DNA of 64,000 bases. Source: Melieria omissa (Eukaryota; Arthropoda; Insecta; Diptera; Ulidiidae). Below the pieces are notes generated by a model. The model searched no databases, had not been told where the DNA came from, and saw only the letters and a list, made by a program, of their open reading frames with translations. The DNA lies in NCBI GenBank assembly GCA_963971225.1, contig OZ020269.1, forward strand, positions 40,941,264-41,005,263, in the 5' to 3' direction. The translations under genes were made by a program, and so were the position numbers. Positions 1 through 10,099 of the stretch are shown here, one piece after another (position 1 is the stretch's first letter; the number at the start of each line of letters is the position of its first letter).

Positions 1-696
1 GTTGTCATTTCACTTTTTAATGAAAAAAAGTATTACAAAACCGAATCAGTTTTCTTGTGAGGTGCGTACACCTCAAGTAAATTTGACTCAAGGAAATTTC
101 CTTGAGCATTTCTTGAGCTTTTTTTTATATGAAGTTTTCGCTTTTCTTGAGAGCTGCATACCGACCTTAAACGTGAAGATGGTACTACTGCCAAGAGCAG
201 TGTTGGAACATACCTATTACTTTAATCTTTGGGCTGTCCGTTGCTCAAAATTGCGTTAGCTGTCCTTTGGGGTCAGGATGGCCCCAACCAAACGGTCATA
301 TAATTTACTGACAAAACATGAAGACATGTTACACATATATCACATAAGAAAAGGGGAAAGCCCCGAAAAGTGTTTTTCTTGATTTGTAAAATAACACAAG
401 TAGACGAGCGCACAAAACCACTCCCACCGTCATTTAAAATCCGCCTGGGTCAACTAGACCGCAAGGGACAGGCAGAAGGTTAAAATGGGACATTAAAATT
501 ACATATTAGTGGCTTCGAAAAATAATGATGTTTTATTACACATTACTTGAAAAGCAAAGTAATATATTAGAAATAAATAAAAATTCCAAAATATTGGTAT
601 TAATATTACTGTAATATATTACTTAAAAAGTAATATACAATAGGGGTGTTCACACCGAGCTATTGTACAAGTACCGGGGTGAACTGCTATATGTAA
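1..696. other. AT-rich non-coding flank
   Basis: I find no gene here. A short open frame near the start has no recognisable domain and unremarkable composition. A perfect 20-bp palindrome lies at 87-106, followed by several TTGAG/CTCAA repeats, and a short hairpin around TATATTACTT and AAGTAATATA lies near 618-643. The stretch ends at the 8-bp duplication ATATGTAA (689-696) that borders the next element. Confidence 0.6.
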
Positions 697-1645
697 CAGA
701 CGTCTGCATGATTGCATTCAAAACGTGTTTTCACTCATTCACTCTTAAATTACGTATTCACTCACTCACATTAGTTTTTGTGATTGTGAATGAATGAGTC
801 ATAATTTGTTCTCGAGTCAGAGATTGTACTGTATTCATAAATTGAATGAGTTATTTTATAGTGTACTCAAACAGAAACTGTATTCACTTTATGCTGTGAA
901 TACAGCGAAATCAAATGAATGATTTGAATCATTCATATTGAGTAGTGTGCTGAAAATGAAACTAAAAAATGCGATTCTATCAAGTTTTAACAAAATTTAT
1001 TAAGAAAAAAACTATTAATTATAAAATTAAAATTAATACAATTCTTTGTAACAAAACTTTAATTTAATAATAACTATTCTTTGTTAGCAGCTAAGTTTAA
1101 GAACTCCGAAATGTTTTCTTTTGAGATGTTTGAATTTAGAAACATTATTTGAAAAACGAAAAACGACAACTATTTTTTCAAGCTGAATAAACAGTTTTTT
1201 AAATGAAGTCTAAACCATTGAGTAGAAAATCCATAATATTTATGTTTTTGAATAAGTTACGAAATTTTATTTTTATTTTACTTTAGAAAATCAAAAAATT
1301 TTAGTTACGACTTTTTATTTCATCAAAAGTGTCACAATTTGAGTTAGGACTATTTTGAATTGAGCAGCAGCGATCAAATAGCATCGAATCGAAACAAAAA
1401 ATACAACAACAAAATATACTGAACTTTTGTCTGTAGGTAGACATGGGCATTATGCATCGTATTAACACAAAAACTTAAAATTCAAATTTTGAGTTGTGTC
1501 ACTTTTGAAGTGAGCTTACGATATAATAACTATTTACCTCCTGCAAGTCCATTTTTTAATTTTAGAACACAATTTTTAGCTTTAAGTGAATAAATTGTCA
1601 ACGAATACCAGCAATGAAAACAAAAAAGAAATATACCGTTACTAT

Positions 1646-2602
1646 TAGGCATCGCAATCCCGGGATCCCGGACTTTTTCCAGTCCCGAAAATCCCGGGAT
1701 TCAAATCTTTTAATCCCGGGATTTTCGGGATTGCAAAAGATGCTTCAAAGTTCAAATGAAATAAATTTAAAAGCACAAAAACCCAATTCCTTATCTGAAG
1801 GAGGAGGGAGGGGATAGAGGGCGTCTTTTGCAAAAGGCTTATAATTATTTACTAAGCATTCAACCAGCAAGTGTTGAATCTGAAAGATGTTTTCTCTCAG
1901 CAGGGTTTATTTGCAATAAATTTCGCTCTAGATTAGAGGGCAAAACATTTAATGCCTTAGTATTTTTAAGATCTCAGTTTTTAGTTAATCACAACGCTTA
2001 ACTTTTTTATCGAAATAATCGAAGTAAAACTAAAAGTACTAACAAATTAACTATTTTATTTTTTTTTATCAAATATGCGTATATATGTACTTTATGATAC
2101 ATTTAATGCAAAGCAATAAGTTATGTTTAAGTGTCCTTTTTGGATAAAACAAAATGTTATCAAACTGAAGTTAAATGTCAAATGAAAAACTTTTAAGTTA
2201 AACAAAATGTTGTCAAGGATGACTATGTTTATTTATTTGATTTAAATTTAAACTGACAATTTTGAATGTAATTGACAACTGATTGTAAATGACAACTGGA
2301 TTTTGGTGATGTGCCGCGCACAACCAACCACTTCGACGACTCAACACCGACTGCCTCCCTTTCCGCCTTACAATGCGATTAAATTCAAGATAAAAAATCT
2401 TAAAACTACCCCAAATGTGATTAAACTGTGACCATTTTTATGGTAAATATATTATAAACAAGTATTTATGCAATTTGGTAAAATTGTTTTATTTAAAAAA
2501 TTTGTTATTTGAATCCCGGGATTAAATCCCGGGATCCCGGGATTTGACTTTTCAATCCCGAAAATCCCGGGATCGCAAAATGGCAAAAAATTGCGATCCC
2601 TA
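1646..2602 (+). mobile_element. hAT deletion derivative nested in the outer hAT
   Basis: The element begins TAGGCATCGCAA and ends TTGCGATCCCTA, an inverted repeat with one mismatch over 12 bases. It is flanked by a perfect 8-bp duplication, GTTACTAT (1638-1645 and 2603-2610). Both subterminal regions carry repeated palindromic ATCCCGGGAT motifs (about 1657-1735 and 2514-2575), the type of multiple binding motif seen in hAT ends. A remnant of the hAT transposase dimerisation domain remains inside (1822-2001), so it derives from an autonomous hAT by internal deletion. It sits wholly inside the 697-2848 element and is therefore younger. Confidence 0.88.
1822..2001 (+). pseudogene. hAT transposase C-terminal dimerisation domain, remnant
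   Basis: This frame encodes about 59 residues and stops at TAA (1999-2001). It shows the conserved end of hAT transposases: QPASVESERCFLSAG, then a lysine/arginine-rich turn, then ALVFLRSQF. This hATC region mediates transposase dimerisation. The catalytic RNase H-like core and the BED zinc finger are absent and no start codon belongs to the frame. It is therefore the surviving 3' end of a transposase gene inside a deletion derivative, not a working gene. Identification of the domain is firm; the hAT subfamily is not determined. Confidence 0.85.
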
Positions 2603-2856
2603 GTTACTATATACAAATGATGCTAACTAATGTTGATAACCTTACGAACAAGTGAGCAATGAATATTCACTAAAGAGAATGGTGTGTTATGACTCTCTCT
2701 ATTTTTTGACTCATTCTTTTTGTGCACAGCTTTTGCTTTGACTACAGCAATTACTGTATTCACATTGTAATGACTCTCAGAAAGTGTGCCCTCAGCAGAA
2801 GTATCAACACTGTGGGAGAGAAAGTGAATGGAGCCATGCAGATGTCTGATATGTAA

Positions 2857-3251
2857 GACATTTTTGTTATTTTTATACTAGTAGGGGAAACTGGGGTACA
2901 TTTGACTTTGGGGCACATTTGACTATGACCGTTTTGGAATCAAATCGGTACAATTAATGCAATTTCTCTATTGGGAACAATAAAATACGTGATTTCATAA
3001 AGCGCCATGAAGTTTGACAGTTTGTGCGCAAATTTTGGCGAAGCAGCCCGTGCTTTTCTTTTTTTACGGGAGTTTCTGTTATTTTGTGAAAGAGATACGT
3101 AAGAAATTTGTGAAGTGGGTTTTATAAATATCTCAAAGTGGTAAATTAATTTTACTTACCATCTTTTCTATTATTTCGAAAAAATGTTGCTAATTAAGGG
3201 CAGTAAAGTATTGTTCGAAAAAATGTTGCTAATTAAAGGTCAGTAAAGTAT
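2857..3251. repeat. Non-coding spacer with 39-bp tandem duplication
   Basis: No gene is seen. Near 2883-2930 the motif GGGGYACATTTGACT occurs twice in tandem; this resembles termini of TA-flanked MITEs, but I cannot find a partner end. At 3175-3253 a unit of about 39 bp occurs twice with two differences, and it abuts the left LTR boundary. The last four bases (3248-3251, GTAT) would be the target duplication of the adjoining gypsy LTR. Confidence 0.5.
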
Positions 3252-3680
3252 TGATACGAAAATCCAAGTTTCCCAAGGTTCGGTTGGATTGGGTTTGAAA
3301 ATAAAACAACTTTAATTATTCAGCGCAACGTAGTCAAAACTAACAATCACTTTATTTACAGATTTACACTTGTTCTACTTTACACTACTACTATTGCATG
3401 TTCCCCCTTTGCTTGCTCAACACAGACTCGACCCTTTGCGCTGCACACTGCTGCTTTTATACTAGTTTTCTTATAGCGCCGAATTTTCTTGCAATTTCCA
3501 ATTGGAAAACGCTCGACCATTCCCGCACAGCCCATTCCTTCGCGAACCATCCTTGCCATATCGGACTATCCAACCGAATTATACCAAATTTGCCGTACTT
3601 CAAAGTGCATGCCTAAAAGTATGCTTGGAAAAGCATTCGTACATAGAAAAGCATTCAGCACAGAGTGTCTTATCGTTTCA
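3252..3680 (-). repeat. 3' LTR of the gypsy element
   Basis: The LTR runs TG...CA on the minus strand. It aligns with a solo LTR at 43779-44206 (opposite strand) and a fragment at 54898-55224. It ends at 3252 after the 4-base GTAT that matches, as its complement ATAC, the duplication of the solo copy. A TATA-like TATAAAAG and an AATAAA-type signal are conserved in the solo copy. A purine run (GTGATGGGAAG on the minus strand, complement of 3681-3691) directly precedes it, as expected for the plus-strand priming tract. Confidence 0.85.
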
Positions 3681-3699
3681 CTTCCCATCACTTAGACTT

Positions 3700-5109
3700 G
3701 TTCGTCCCGAACAAGTGCCGAGGCTCCGCCGGAGTAAGACACCAGGCGCTCCAAATGGACTACTTTCAACCTGGCGTTTCTGTTGCCTCAGCATTGAACC
3801 CTGTACACCACGTCATTAATCCTGGTCACGACCTTGTACGGTCCGTCTCATGACGTTTGAAGTTTCGGAGACAAACCCTTTCCTCCGCTGCGGGTTGTAA
3901 AGCATTACCAGATCGCCTTCTTGGAACCCCGCTGTGTTAGCCCGTAGATCATATCTGGCTTTCATCCTATCGCTGACCAGTTGGATACGGTCCCTTATAA
4001 ACTTGTGGATTTCTTCCAGCTCCGACCGCTTATTGACTGCGTAATCAGTCTTAGCGCCTTCCGTCGTGCTTCAAGTCAGGAGGCAACCTCAGCTCCGTGC
4101 CGAACACTGCTCGGGCTGGAGTGAGTGATGTCGTCGGGGCTGACCTATACGCCATCAAAAACAGCGGAATATGCGTGTCCCAATCCTTTTGATTCCTGCC
4201 TACTACTTTCAGCAGATATTCTTCCAGCGTCCGATTGAATCGCTCCACCATGCCGTCGGACTGGGGATGCAAAGGACAGGTGCGAGTTTTCCTTATTCCT
4301 AGTAGCTCACACACTTCCTTCAATACCAGAGTCTCGAAATTCCGGCCTTGATGCGAGTGCAACTCCAGCGGAACTCCAAATCTGGCCACCCAGTTGTTTA
4401 CCAGCATTTCCGCGACTGTGGCGGCCTCCTGGTTAGGAATGGGATACACTTCGGGCCATTTTCTAAAATAGTCCATTACCACCAACACATATTTGTTGCC
4501 TTGAGTGCTAAGTGGGAATGGCCCGGCGACATCCATGGGAATTCGCTCGAAGGGCGCTCCCACGTTGTTCTGCTGCATGCGGCCCCGAGATCTTCTTGTC
4601 GGCCCTTTCGCAGCCGAACATCGATCACAGCTCTTAATCCAATCAGCGACAGACTCCTGGCATCCCACCCAGTAGAATCGTCTTTTTATTTTGGCGACAG
4701 TTTTTGTGATGCCTAGGTGCCCTTCGCTGTAGTCGTTATGGTATGCCTCAATTACCTCGTTGATCCTGCATTTCGGGACTACAATTAGGGAATTGCTGGT
4801 CCGACCATCCTCATTCTCCCACTCGCGGTATAGGCAGTTATCAGACAGCCGCAGACTTTGCCACTGTTCCCAGTAAGCCTTCGCGATCGGGCTTTCACTG
4901 GCCATCTCCTGCCAGTCTGGGTGTGCGCCTTGCTCCTTGCCTTCAATGATTTTTTTAAGATCCGTATCCTCGCGCTGGTCCTTTTGTATCCGCTCTGCAG
5001 ACCGCTCTTCCTCTGGCATAACGCTGACCAATCGGACGTCCACTATCTGCTCTTTGCTTTCGGCTCGCGAACAATGCCTGCATTCGGTTTTGCATGGACG
5101 GCGTGACAA
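3700..5109 (-). pseudogene. gypsy integrase region, inactivated
   Basis: The protein starts just after the RNase H and shows the integrase order: a His/Cys zinc-binding region (two His, then CDRC), the DDE catalytic core, then the C-terminal part ending near 3700. The first catalytic Asp (IPMDVAGPF) and the final Glu (DGMVERFN) are present. The second catalytic Asp, expected in the motif HSDQGRNF, reads His: codon CAT at 4351-4353. A frameshift near 4067 separates the core from the C-terminal segment, which continues in another frame (TDYAVNKRSELEEI, then FQEGDLVMLYNPQR) with further stops. Integrase would insert the element cDNA in the nucleus; this copy cannot. Domain call firm, 412-like subgroup inferred. 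Confidence 0.88.
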
Positions 5110-5323
5110 GGCATCGGCATTTCCACGGCTGCTACCTTTGCGATGCTCTACCGTGTAGTAGTAGTTTCAATGCCGCATGATCCGTGCGCAGGCGAAACTT
5201 TTGCCCATACAGGTATTTGTGGAAGTGTTTCACGCATACCAATACTGCCAGCAACTCCCTTCGTGTCACACAGTAGTTGCGTTCAGGTTTCGACAAAATT
5301 TTGCTGTAGTATGTTATCACTTG
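5110..5323 (-). pseudogene. gypsy RNase H fragment with internal deletion
   Basis: The segment encodes YYSKILSKPERNYCVTRREL and RTDHAALKLLL, the typical gypsy RNase H following the reverse transcriptase. After LLL the reading jumps, with a frame change, to EHRKGSSRGNADALSRRPC, which normally lies some tens of residues further on. An internal deletion is therefore present at about 5150-5160. The upstream half of the domain lies at 7479 onward, beyond the LINE insertion; both sides share the 13-bp duplication ATGTTATCACTTG. Confidence 0.82.
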
Positions 5324-5840
5324 CATCTTTGGCCCCACAGTCGGGCAGTTCAGCCTCCATGGGACCACTTCGAACAACGGTCTGAGGCTGATCGATTTCG
5401 CCGCGGCACAAAACATGGTAGTTAGTAGCACCAGATTCCAGCACCTCGATATCCACAAGGCCACCTGGTTATCCCCCGATCAATCCACCCGCAACCAGAT
5501 TGATCACATTGTGATTGATGGAAGGCATGCTTCTAGCATTCTAGATGTGCGCACGTTCCGAGGACCCAACATCGACTCGGACCACTACCTTGTTGCAGCC
5601 AAGGTACGCATGCGTCTTTGCGCAGCGAAGACCGCACAACCTAGTTTGGGAAGAAAGCTGGACATCAGTAAGCTGCGATCACAAGGGGTAGCCGAAGCCT
5701 ACTCCGCTCAACTCTCCAACCAGCTCGGTCGCTCCCCCTCTCCACCTGATGACATCGGTGGAATATGGGCTCACTTATCCCACTCTATGCGCGCCGCCGC
5801 AGAAAATGTCCTTGGTTTTCGACGCCCACCACCAAAAACC
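5324..5840 (+). pseudogene. LINE AP-endonuclease C-terminal half
   Basis: Translation from the left boundary gives a truncated endonuclease/exonuclease/phosphatase domain. It has a TSNNGLRLIDFAAAQNM stretch, then RNQIDHIVIDGRH, then GPNIDSDHYLVAAKV, where the final Asp-His pair is catalytic. The N-terminal half with the Asn, Glu and first Asp/His residues is missing. A one-base loss in an A run near 5838 shifts the frame relative to the downstream reverse transcriptase, so the two domains are no longer joined. In an active element this domain nicks chromosomal DNA to prime reverse transcription. Confidence 0.85.
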
Positions 5841-7411
5841 AATGGTACGATGAAGAGTGTCGCGCAGCCACTGCAGTGAAGAATGCTGCATACAAGAAGA
5901 CCCTGCAGTCGGCCGCCACGCGAGCCATGACAGAAAAATACCGGGAGGAGAGGAAGAAAGAGAGGTGCCTTTTTAGACGCAAGAAACGGGAGCAAGAAAG
6001 GCGCGAGCGTGAGGAAATCGAGGAGTGCAGGAGCAGAAATGACGCCCGAAAGTTCTTCCAAAAAGTTAAGCGTCTTACGGAAGGATTTAAGCCTGGGGCA
6101 TCTTCTTGCAGAGACGAAAACGGGGATCTGGTTACGGATGCGCAGGGTGTGCTAAGGTTGTGGAAGGAGCACTTCACCAAGCTGCTCGCAGGCGACGAAA
6201 GGAACAATACCGCCAGTGGTGAAGATGTCCAGATGGCACCAATCGACGACTACGGTGTGGATGTGCCACCGCCCAGCCATGACGAGGTCCGGGTCGCTAT
6301 CCAGCGACTCAAGAACAACAAAGCTGCAGGGCCGGATGGGCTACCAGCTAAATTGTTCAAGGCCGGCGGCGGTGAGCTGATTGGGTGCATGCATCAGCTC
6401 ATTTGCAAAATATGGCTGGAGGAACGAATGCCCAACGATTGGAACCTCAGTGCCCTTTGTCCTGTGCTGAAGAAAGGCGACCCAACAATATGCGCCAACT
6501 ACAGGGGTATCAGCCCACTTCCCATTGCATGCAAGGTCCTGACGAGCGTATTATGTGAAAGACTAAAGCCACTCGCCAAGGCGCTGATTGGACCTTATCA
6601 GTGCGGCTTTAGACCTGGTAAGTCCACCATCGACCAGATATTCACTCTACGCCAAATCCTGGAGAAGACCCATGAGAACCAAATCGATACACACCATCTC
6701 TTCATCGATTACAAGGCAGCATTCGATAGCCCGATAAGGGATCGCCTATATGCCGCATTGTCTGAACTTGGTATCCCTGCAAAGCTCGTTAGCCTTTGCA
6801 GAGCGACGTTGAGCAATACGCGCAGCTCCGTCAAGGTTGGAAGTGACCTCTCCGACCCCTTTGATACCGTTCGAGGTTTCAGACAGGGCGATCCTTTGTC
6901 CTGCGACCTCTTCAACTTCACCATGGAGAGTGTTCTGCGCAAGGCCGGTGTACATCGTAATGGCACAATTTTTAACAAAAGTGTCCAGCTCCTTGCTTAC
7001 GCTGATGATATTGATGTCATCGGACGTAACAAGCGAGATGTCACCGCTGCCTTTGCGGCTATCGAAAGAGAATCTGCCAAAATGGGTCTGGTGGTAAATG
7101 AGGGCAAGACGAAGTATATGCTGTCTACACGCAGGGACTCGCAGCGGCTAGGGTCTCACGTCGAGGCCGACAGGTATGCTTTTGAAGTTGTCAAGGAATT
7201 CGTCTACCTTGGAACCGCCATCAACAGCAGCAATGATGTCAGTCTGGAGATAAAGCGAAGGATAACTCTTGCCAACAGGTGCTACTACGGTCTCGGTAGG
7301 CAATTGAGAAGTAGAGACCTCTCTCGACCGACAAAACTTTCACTCTATAGGACGCTTATCTTGACCGTGCTCCTCTATGGCGCTGAAGCATGGACAATGG
7401 ACAGTTTTGCT
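5836..7411 (+). pseudogene. LINE reverse transcriptase (RTE-like)
   Basis: A long uninterrupted frame follows the endonuclease. It opens with a basic, Arg/Glu-rich linker and then shows reverse-transcriptase blocks in order: KNNKAAGPDGLPAKLF, NYRGISPLPIACKVL, QCGFRPGKSTIDQI, FIDYKAAFDSP (first catalytic Asp), GFRQGDPLSCDLFN, LLAYADDIDVI (catalytic Asp pair), then KRRITLANRCYYGLG and LLYGAEAWTM. Catalytic residues look intact. The reading then runs into the 3' hairpin region, so the frame end is short of a usual C-terminus. With no 5' region and a frameshift upstream it cannot make a complete ORF2 protein. Confidence 0.9.
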
Positions 7412-7414
7412 GCA

Positions 7415-7465
7415 GGCCGTAACCCGATAACGGGTTGTTATGGCCAGTTAAGTGAAGTGAAGTGA
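7415..7465 (+). other. LINE 3' hairpin and AGTGA tail
   Basis: Positions 7415-7445 can fold into a stem with arms GGCCGTAACCCG and CGGGTTGTTATGGCC around a short loop. The tandem unit AGTGA follows to 7465, where the target duplication starts. Such a structured end plus microsatellite is the likely recognition site for the LINE's own reverse transcriptase. Confidence 0.65.
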
Positions 7466-7478
7466 ATGTTATCACTTG

Positions 7479-8134
7479 TTCTTGGCCATCTATTATCTGT
7501 GATAGCACACCGCCGATACTATGCCCACTTGCATCTGTATCCAGCACAAACATTTCTCCAGGCACGGGGAAGGCCAGAATTGGAGCAATGCACAGTTTTT
7601 CCTTCAGTCGTGCAAAAGCCTGCTCCTGCTCTTTGCCCCACTCGAAAACTTGATTCTTTTTCGTCAGTTTGTGCAAGCTGCCAGCTATGTTCGCAAATCC
7701 AGGAACGAATCTTCGGTAGTATGTGCACAGGCCCAGGAAACTGCGGAGTTCGTGTAGGTTGTGTGGTCGGGGCCACTCCTTCACCGCCGTGATTTTGCCT
7801 TCATCCGTATGTACTCCGCGAGCGGAAACCGTGTGACCCAGATACTTGACCTCTTTTTGGAACAGCGAGCACTGCTTTGGGTTGAGTTTAAGCCCGGCTT
7901 TTTGTATCAGCTCAAATACCTCCTTCAGCTTTTCCAGGTGGTCGTCGAAGCTTTTACCCATCACGATTATGTCGTCCAGGTAAACCAGACACGTCCGCCA
8001 GTGTAGCCCTTTTAGCACACGTTCTATTAGCCGCTCGAATGTTGCTGGTGCGTTGCAGTGTCCAAACGGCATGACGGTGAACTGCCACAAACCATCGCCA
8101 ACACTAAAAGCCGTTTTTTCCTTGTCCTTGTCTG
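7479..8134 (-). pseudogene. gypsy reverse transcriptase, N-terminally truncated
   Basis: On the minus strand the frame reads KDKEKTAFSVGDGLWQF, VMPFGHCNAPATFERL, TCLVYLDDIIVMGKSF (catalytic Asp pair), GLKLNPKQCSLFQKEVKYLG and the connection region SFLGLCTYYRRFVPGFANIA, then the start of RNase H (MFVLDTDASGHSIGGVLSQ). This is a clear gypsy/Ty3 reverse transcriptase. It begins only at the fifth conserved block because the copia LTR at 8135 interrupts it. Its C-terminal end is split by the LINE and continues at 5323. Active-site residues that can be seen are intact. Confidence 0.9.
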
Positions 8135-8289
8135 TGTTGGAGAATAAAACGCAGCGATCGCAGTGTCGTGTGATTTATTTGAGGAGTAGAAAACGAGTGA
8201 GCGAGTAAATGACAAAATAGAAAGAAGGAAGCAATGTCTGTAGCAATAGAAAGCAATAGTGTTGCCAGATGTGTAAAGTATATCCAACA
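8135..8289 (-). repeat. copia 3' LTR with polypurine tract
   Basis: A short LTR of 155 bp, as usual for copia elements, with terminal inverted TGTTGG...CCAACA. The minus-strand purine run AAGTGAGGG (complement of 8290-8298) lies immediately upstream and is the expected plus-strand primer site. AATAAA-like sequence is present toward the 3' end of the LTR. The matching 5' LTR is missing, so its target duplication cannot be checked. Confidence 0.82.
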
Positions 8290-8381
8290 CCCTCACTTAT
8301 TGAATTAATTAATTACAAGAATATGGAAAGGAATTATTATCTCAAGATACAAAATGATACGTTATGACAATTTAATTTCGA

Positions 8382-10097
8382 TTAATTAATTTCAATATAA
8401 TTTGTGATGCCCATCCCACTTGCGCATGTCAAAATCTTGCTGCTAGGCACTGCTTTTGTTAGGCAATCCACTACCATTTCTTCTGTGGGAATATACTGGA
8501 CTTGTATTGACCTCTGGTTGATGTGGTCTCGTATAAAGTGATGTCGCACGTCGATGTGCTTTGACCTTGCACGGAAGGAGTCGGTTTCTGCCAACGCTAA
8601 AGCAGATTGATTGTCACATGCGATTTTGATAGGTTGCTGTACGATGGATGAGTTGAAATCTTTGCCGAATTGTTGCAACCAAATAGCTTCTTGCTTAGCT
8701 GACGACATCGCCATATACTCAGCTTCAGTGCTGGACAACGCGACTGTTGGATGCATTTTGCTGCCCCAAGATACAGCTCCGCCACTCAAAGTGAATACGT
8801 ATCTAGTGCAGGAACGCCGCTTATCGATGTCGGATGCCCAGTCGGCATCTGAATAACCCATGAGGCCTTCAGATCTGCAGAAAGATAGTTTAAAATTAAC
8901 AGTTCCCTTTAGATACCTGAAGATTCGTTTAACAGCAGCCCAATGGGCCTTCCCATGTTCGGCGTTGAATCGACTGACATTATTAACGGCAAACGCGATA
9001 TCTGGTCGTGTGGCCTGTGCCAAGTATAACAGGCTTCCTACGGCTTCCTGATACGGAACGTCTGTTAAGCCGTCGCTGCAGTCTCTCACTGAAAGCTTCT
9101 GGGAGACGACGCTTGGAGTTGACACAGGTTTCGAACTCTCCATTCCAAATCGTTTCAAGATTTCATTAGTGTATTTCATTTGGTCTAAGTAAATTCCATT
9201 TGCGTCGTACGTTATATTTAACCCAACACAACTTTTTGCAACACCTAGATATTTCATCTTAAATGTTGTGGTGAGCTCTTTCTTTAACCCATCACGTACT
9301 GCTGGATCGTCCCAAAAAACTAATATGTCATCGACATATATGGCAACTATTAGTTTTGCGTCATCTCTAAAGTAAACACATGGATCTGCTTTCGATTTAA
9401 GCAAACCAAAACCTTGCAGCGTCTTGTCCAATAGAATGTTCCACTGCCTACCACTTTGTTTTAATCCATAGAGCGCTTTTTGTAATTTGCAAGTTTTTCC
9501 ACTACTTTCACCACAACCGTCGGGTAGCTCCATGAAAATCTCTTCCGATAAGTCGCTTTGTAGGTACGCGGTGATGGCGTCTAACTGGTCGATTTTGAGT
9601 CCCAGTTTCACTGATAGAGCGATTAGGTAACGTATCGACGTGTACCGCACTACGGGCGAGAACGTCTCATGGTATTCAATCCCAAACTTCTGCGAACAGC
9701 TCTTAGCAACAAGACGAGCTTTGTGACGTAGAATATTTCCGTTTTCATCACGCTTCGTCCGAAACACACATTTCGACTTGATCGCTTTACGATTAGCGGG
9801 CAGCTCGCATAAAACCCAAGTTTTATTTTCGTCGTGCGAGTTCATCTCTGATTGCATGGCCAATTTCCAATTTTCACGATCATCGCTGAACATGGCTTCT
9901 TCTACAGTTAGTGGGTCATCGTACGAACCTTTTGTTGCAGCGAAGTGGGAAACAAAGCCTTGACTTGCAAAACCACGCAGAGCAGCAGGTCTTGATGATT
10001 TTCGTAGGGATTGCGGGAGCGAGATGTCAACATCCGGAATAAACGTCTTATCTGAAGCGGAATCGAACGTCTCATCACTTGCGACTTTGGGTCCCAC
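8382..10097 (-). pseudogene. copia reverse transcriptase and RNase H
   Basis: A 571-residue frame covers the copia polymerase. It has ENKTWVLCELPANRKAI, then KARLVAKSCSQKFGIEYHET, KIDQLDAITAYLQSDLSE (first catalytic Asp), KALYGLKQSGRQW, IVAIYVDDILVF (Asp pair) and VGSLLYLAQATRPDIAFAVN. The RNase H follows with GYSDADWASD, ALSSTEAEYMA, KIACDNQSALAL and SKHIDVRHHFIRD, so all expected acidic residues are present. It is separated by a frameshift near 10100 from the integrase upstream, where the linker is also damaged. In an active element this enzyme copies the RNA in virus-like particles in the cytoplasm. Confidence 0.93.
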
Positions 10098-10099
10098 TT

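Larger units (their letters stand above)
697..2848. mobile_element. hAT-type non-autonomous DNA transposon (outer)
   Basis: The ends form an inverted repeat: CAGACGTCTGCATG at 697-710 and CATGCAGATGTCTG at 2835-2848, 13 of 14 bases matching. The element is flanked by a perfect 8-bp direct duplication, ATATGTAA (689-696 and 2849-2856). An 8-bp duplication with ends starting CAG is typical of hAT elements. The subterminal regions are rich in short repeats of the kind ATTCACTC and GAATGAGTCA. After removing the nested element at 1646-2602, about 1.2 kb remains with no transposase, so this looks like a deletion derivative mobilised in trans. The 14-bp inverted repeat is short, so the case rests on the ends and duplication together. 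Confidence 0.72.
5324..7465 (+). mobile_element. RTE-like non-LTR retrotransposon, 5'-truncated
   Basis: A LINE is inserted into the minus-strand gypsy pol. It is bounded by a perfect 13-bp target duplication, ATGTTATCACTTG (5311-5323 and 7466-7478). It starts inside the endonuclease domain, so it is 5'-truncated by incomplete reverse transcription. The 3' end carries a hairpin (7415-7445) followed by tandem AGTGA units rather than poly(A), as is known for RTE-type elements. Clade assignment to RTE is by general resemblance of the reverse transcriptase and tail, and is moderate. Confidence 0.85.
3252..8134 (-). mobile_element. 412-like gypsy LTR retrotransposon, broken
   Basis: On the minus strand this is a gypsy-superfamily element: reverse transcriptase (7479-8134), RNase H (5110-5323), integrase (3700-5109), polypurine tract (3681-3691) and 3' LTR (3252-3680). 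That pol order with integrase last is diagnostic of gypsy rather than copia. The integrase C-terminal style and 4-bp duplication fit the 412/mdg1 group by inference. It is interrupted by a LINE at 5324-7465 and cut off at 8135 by a copia LTR. The 5' LTR and most of gag are missing; a SAP-domain gag start at 12424-12771 may belong to it. Frameshifts and a catalytic substitution make it inactive. Confidence 0.82.

Noticed and set aside
1614..1817. Short plus-strand frame across the hAT end
   Set aside because: It is made of the palindromic ATCCCGGGAT repeats and crosses the element boundary at 1646.
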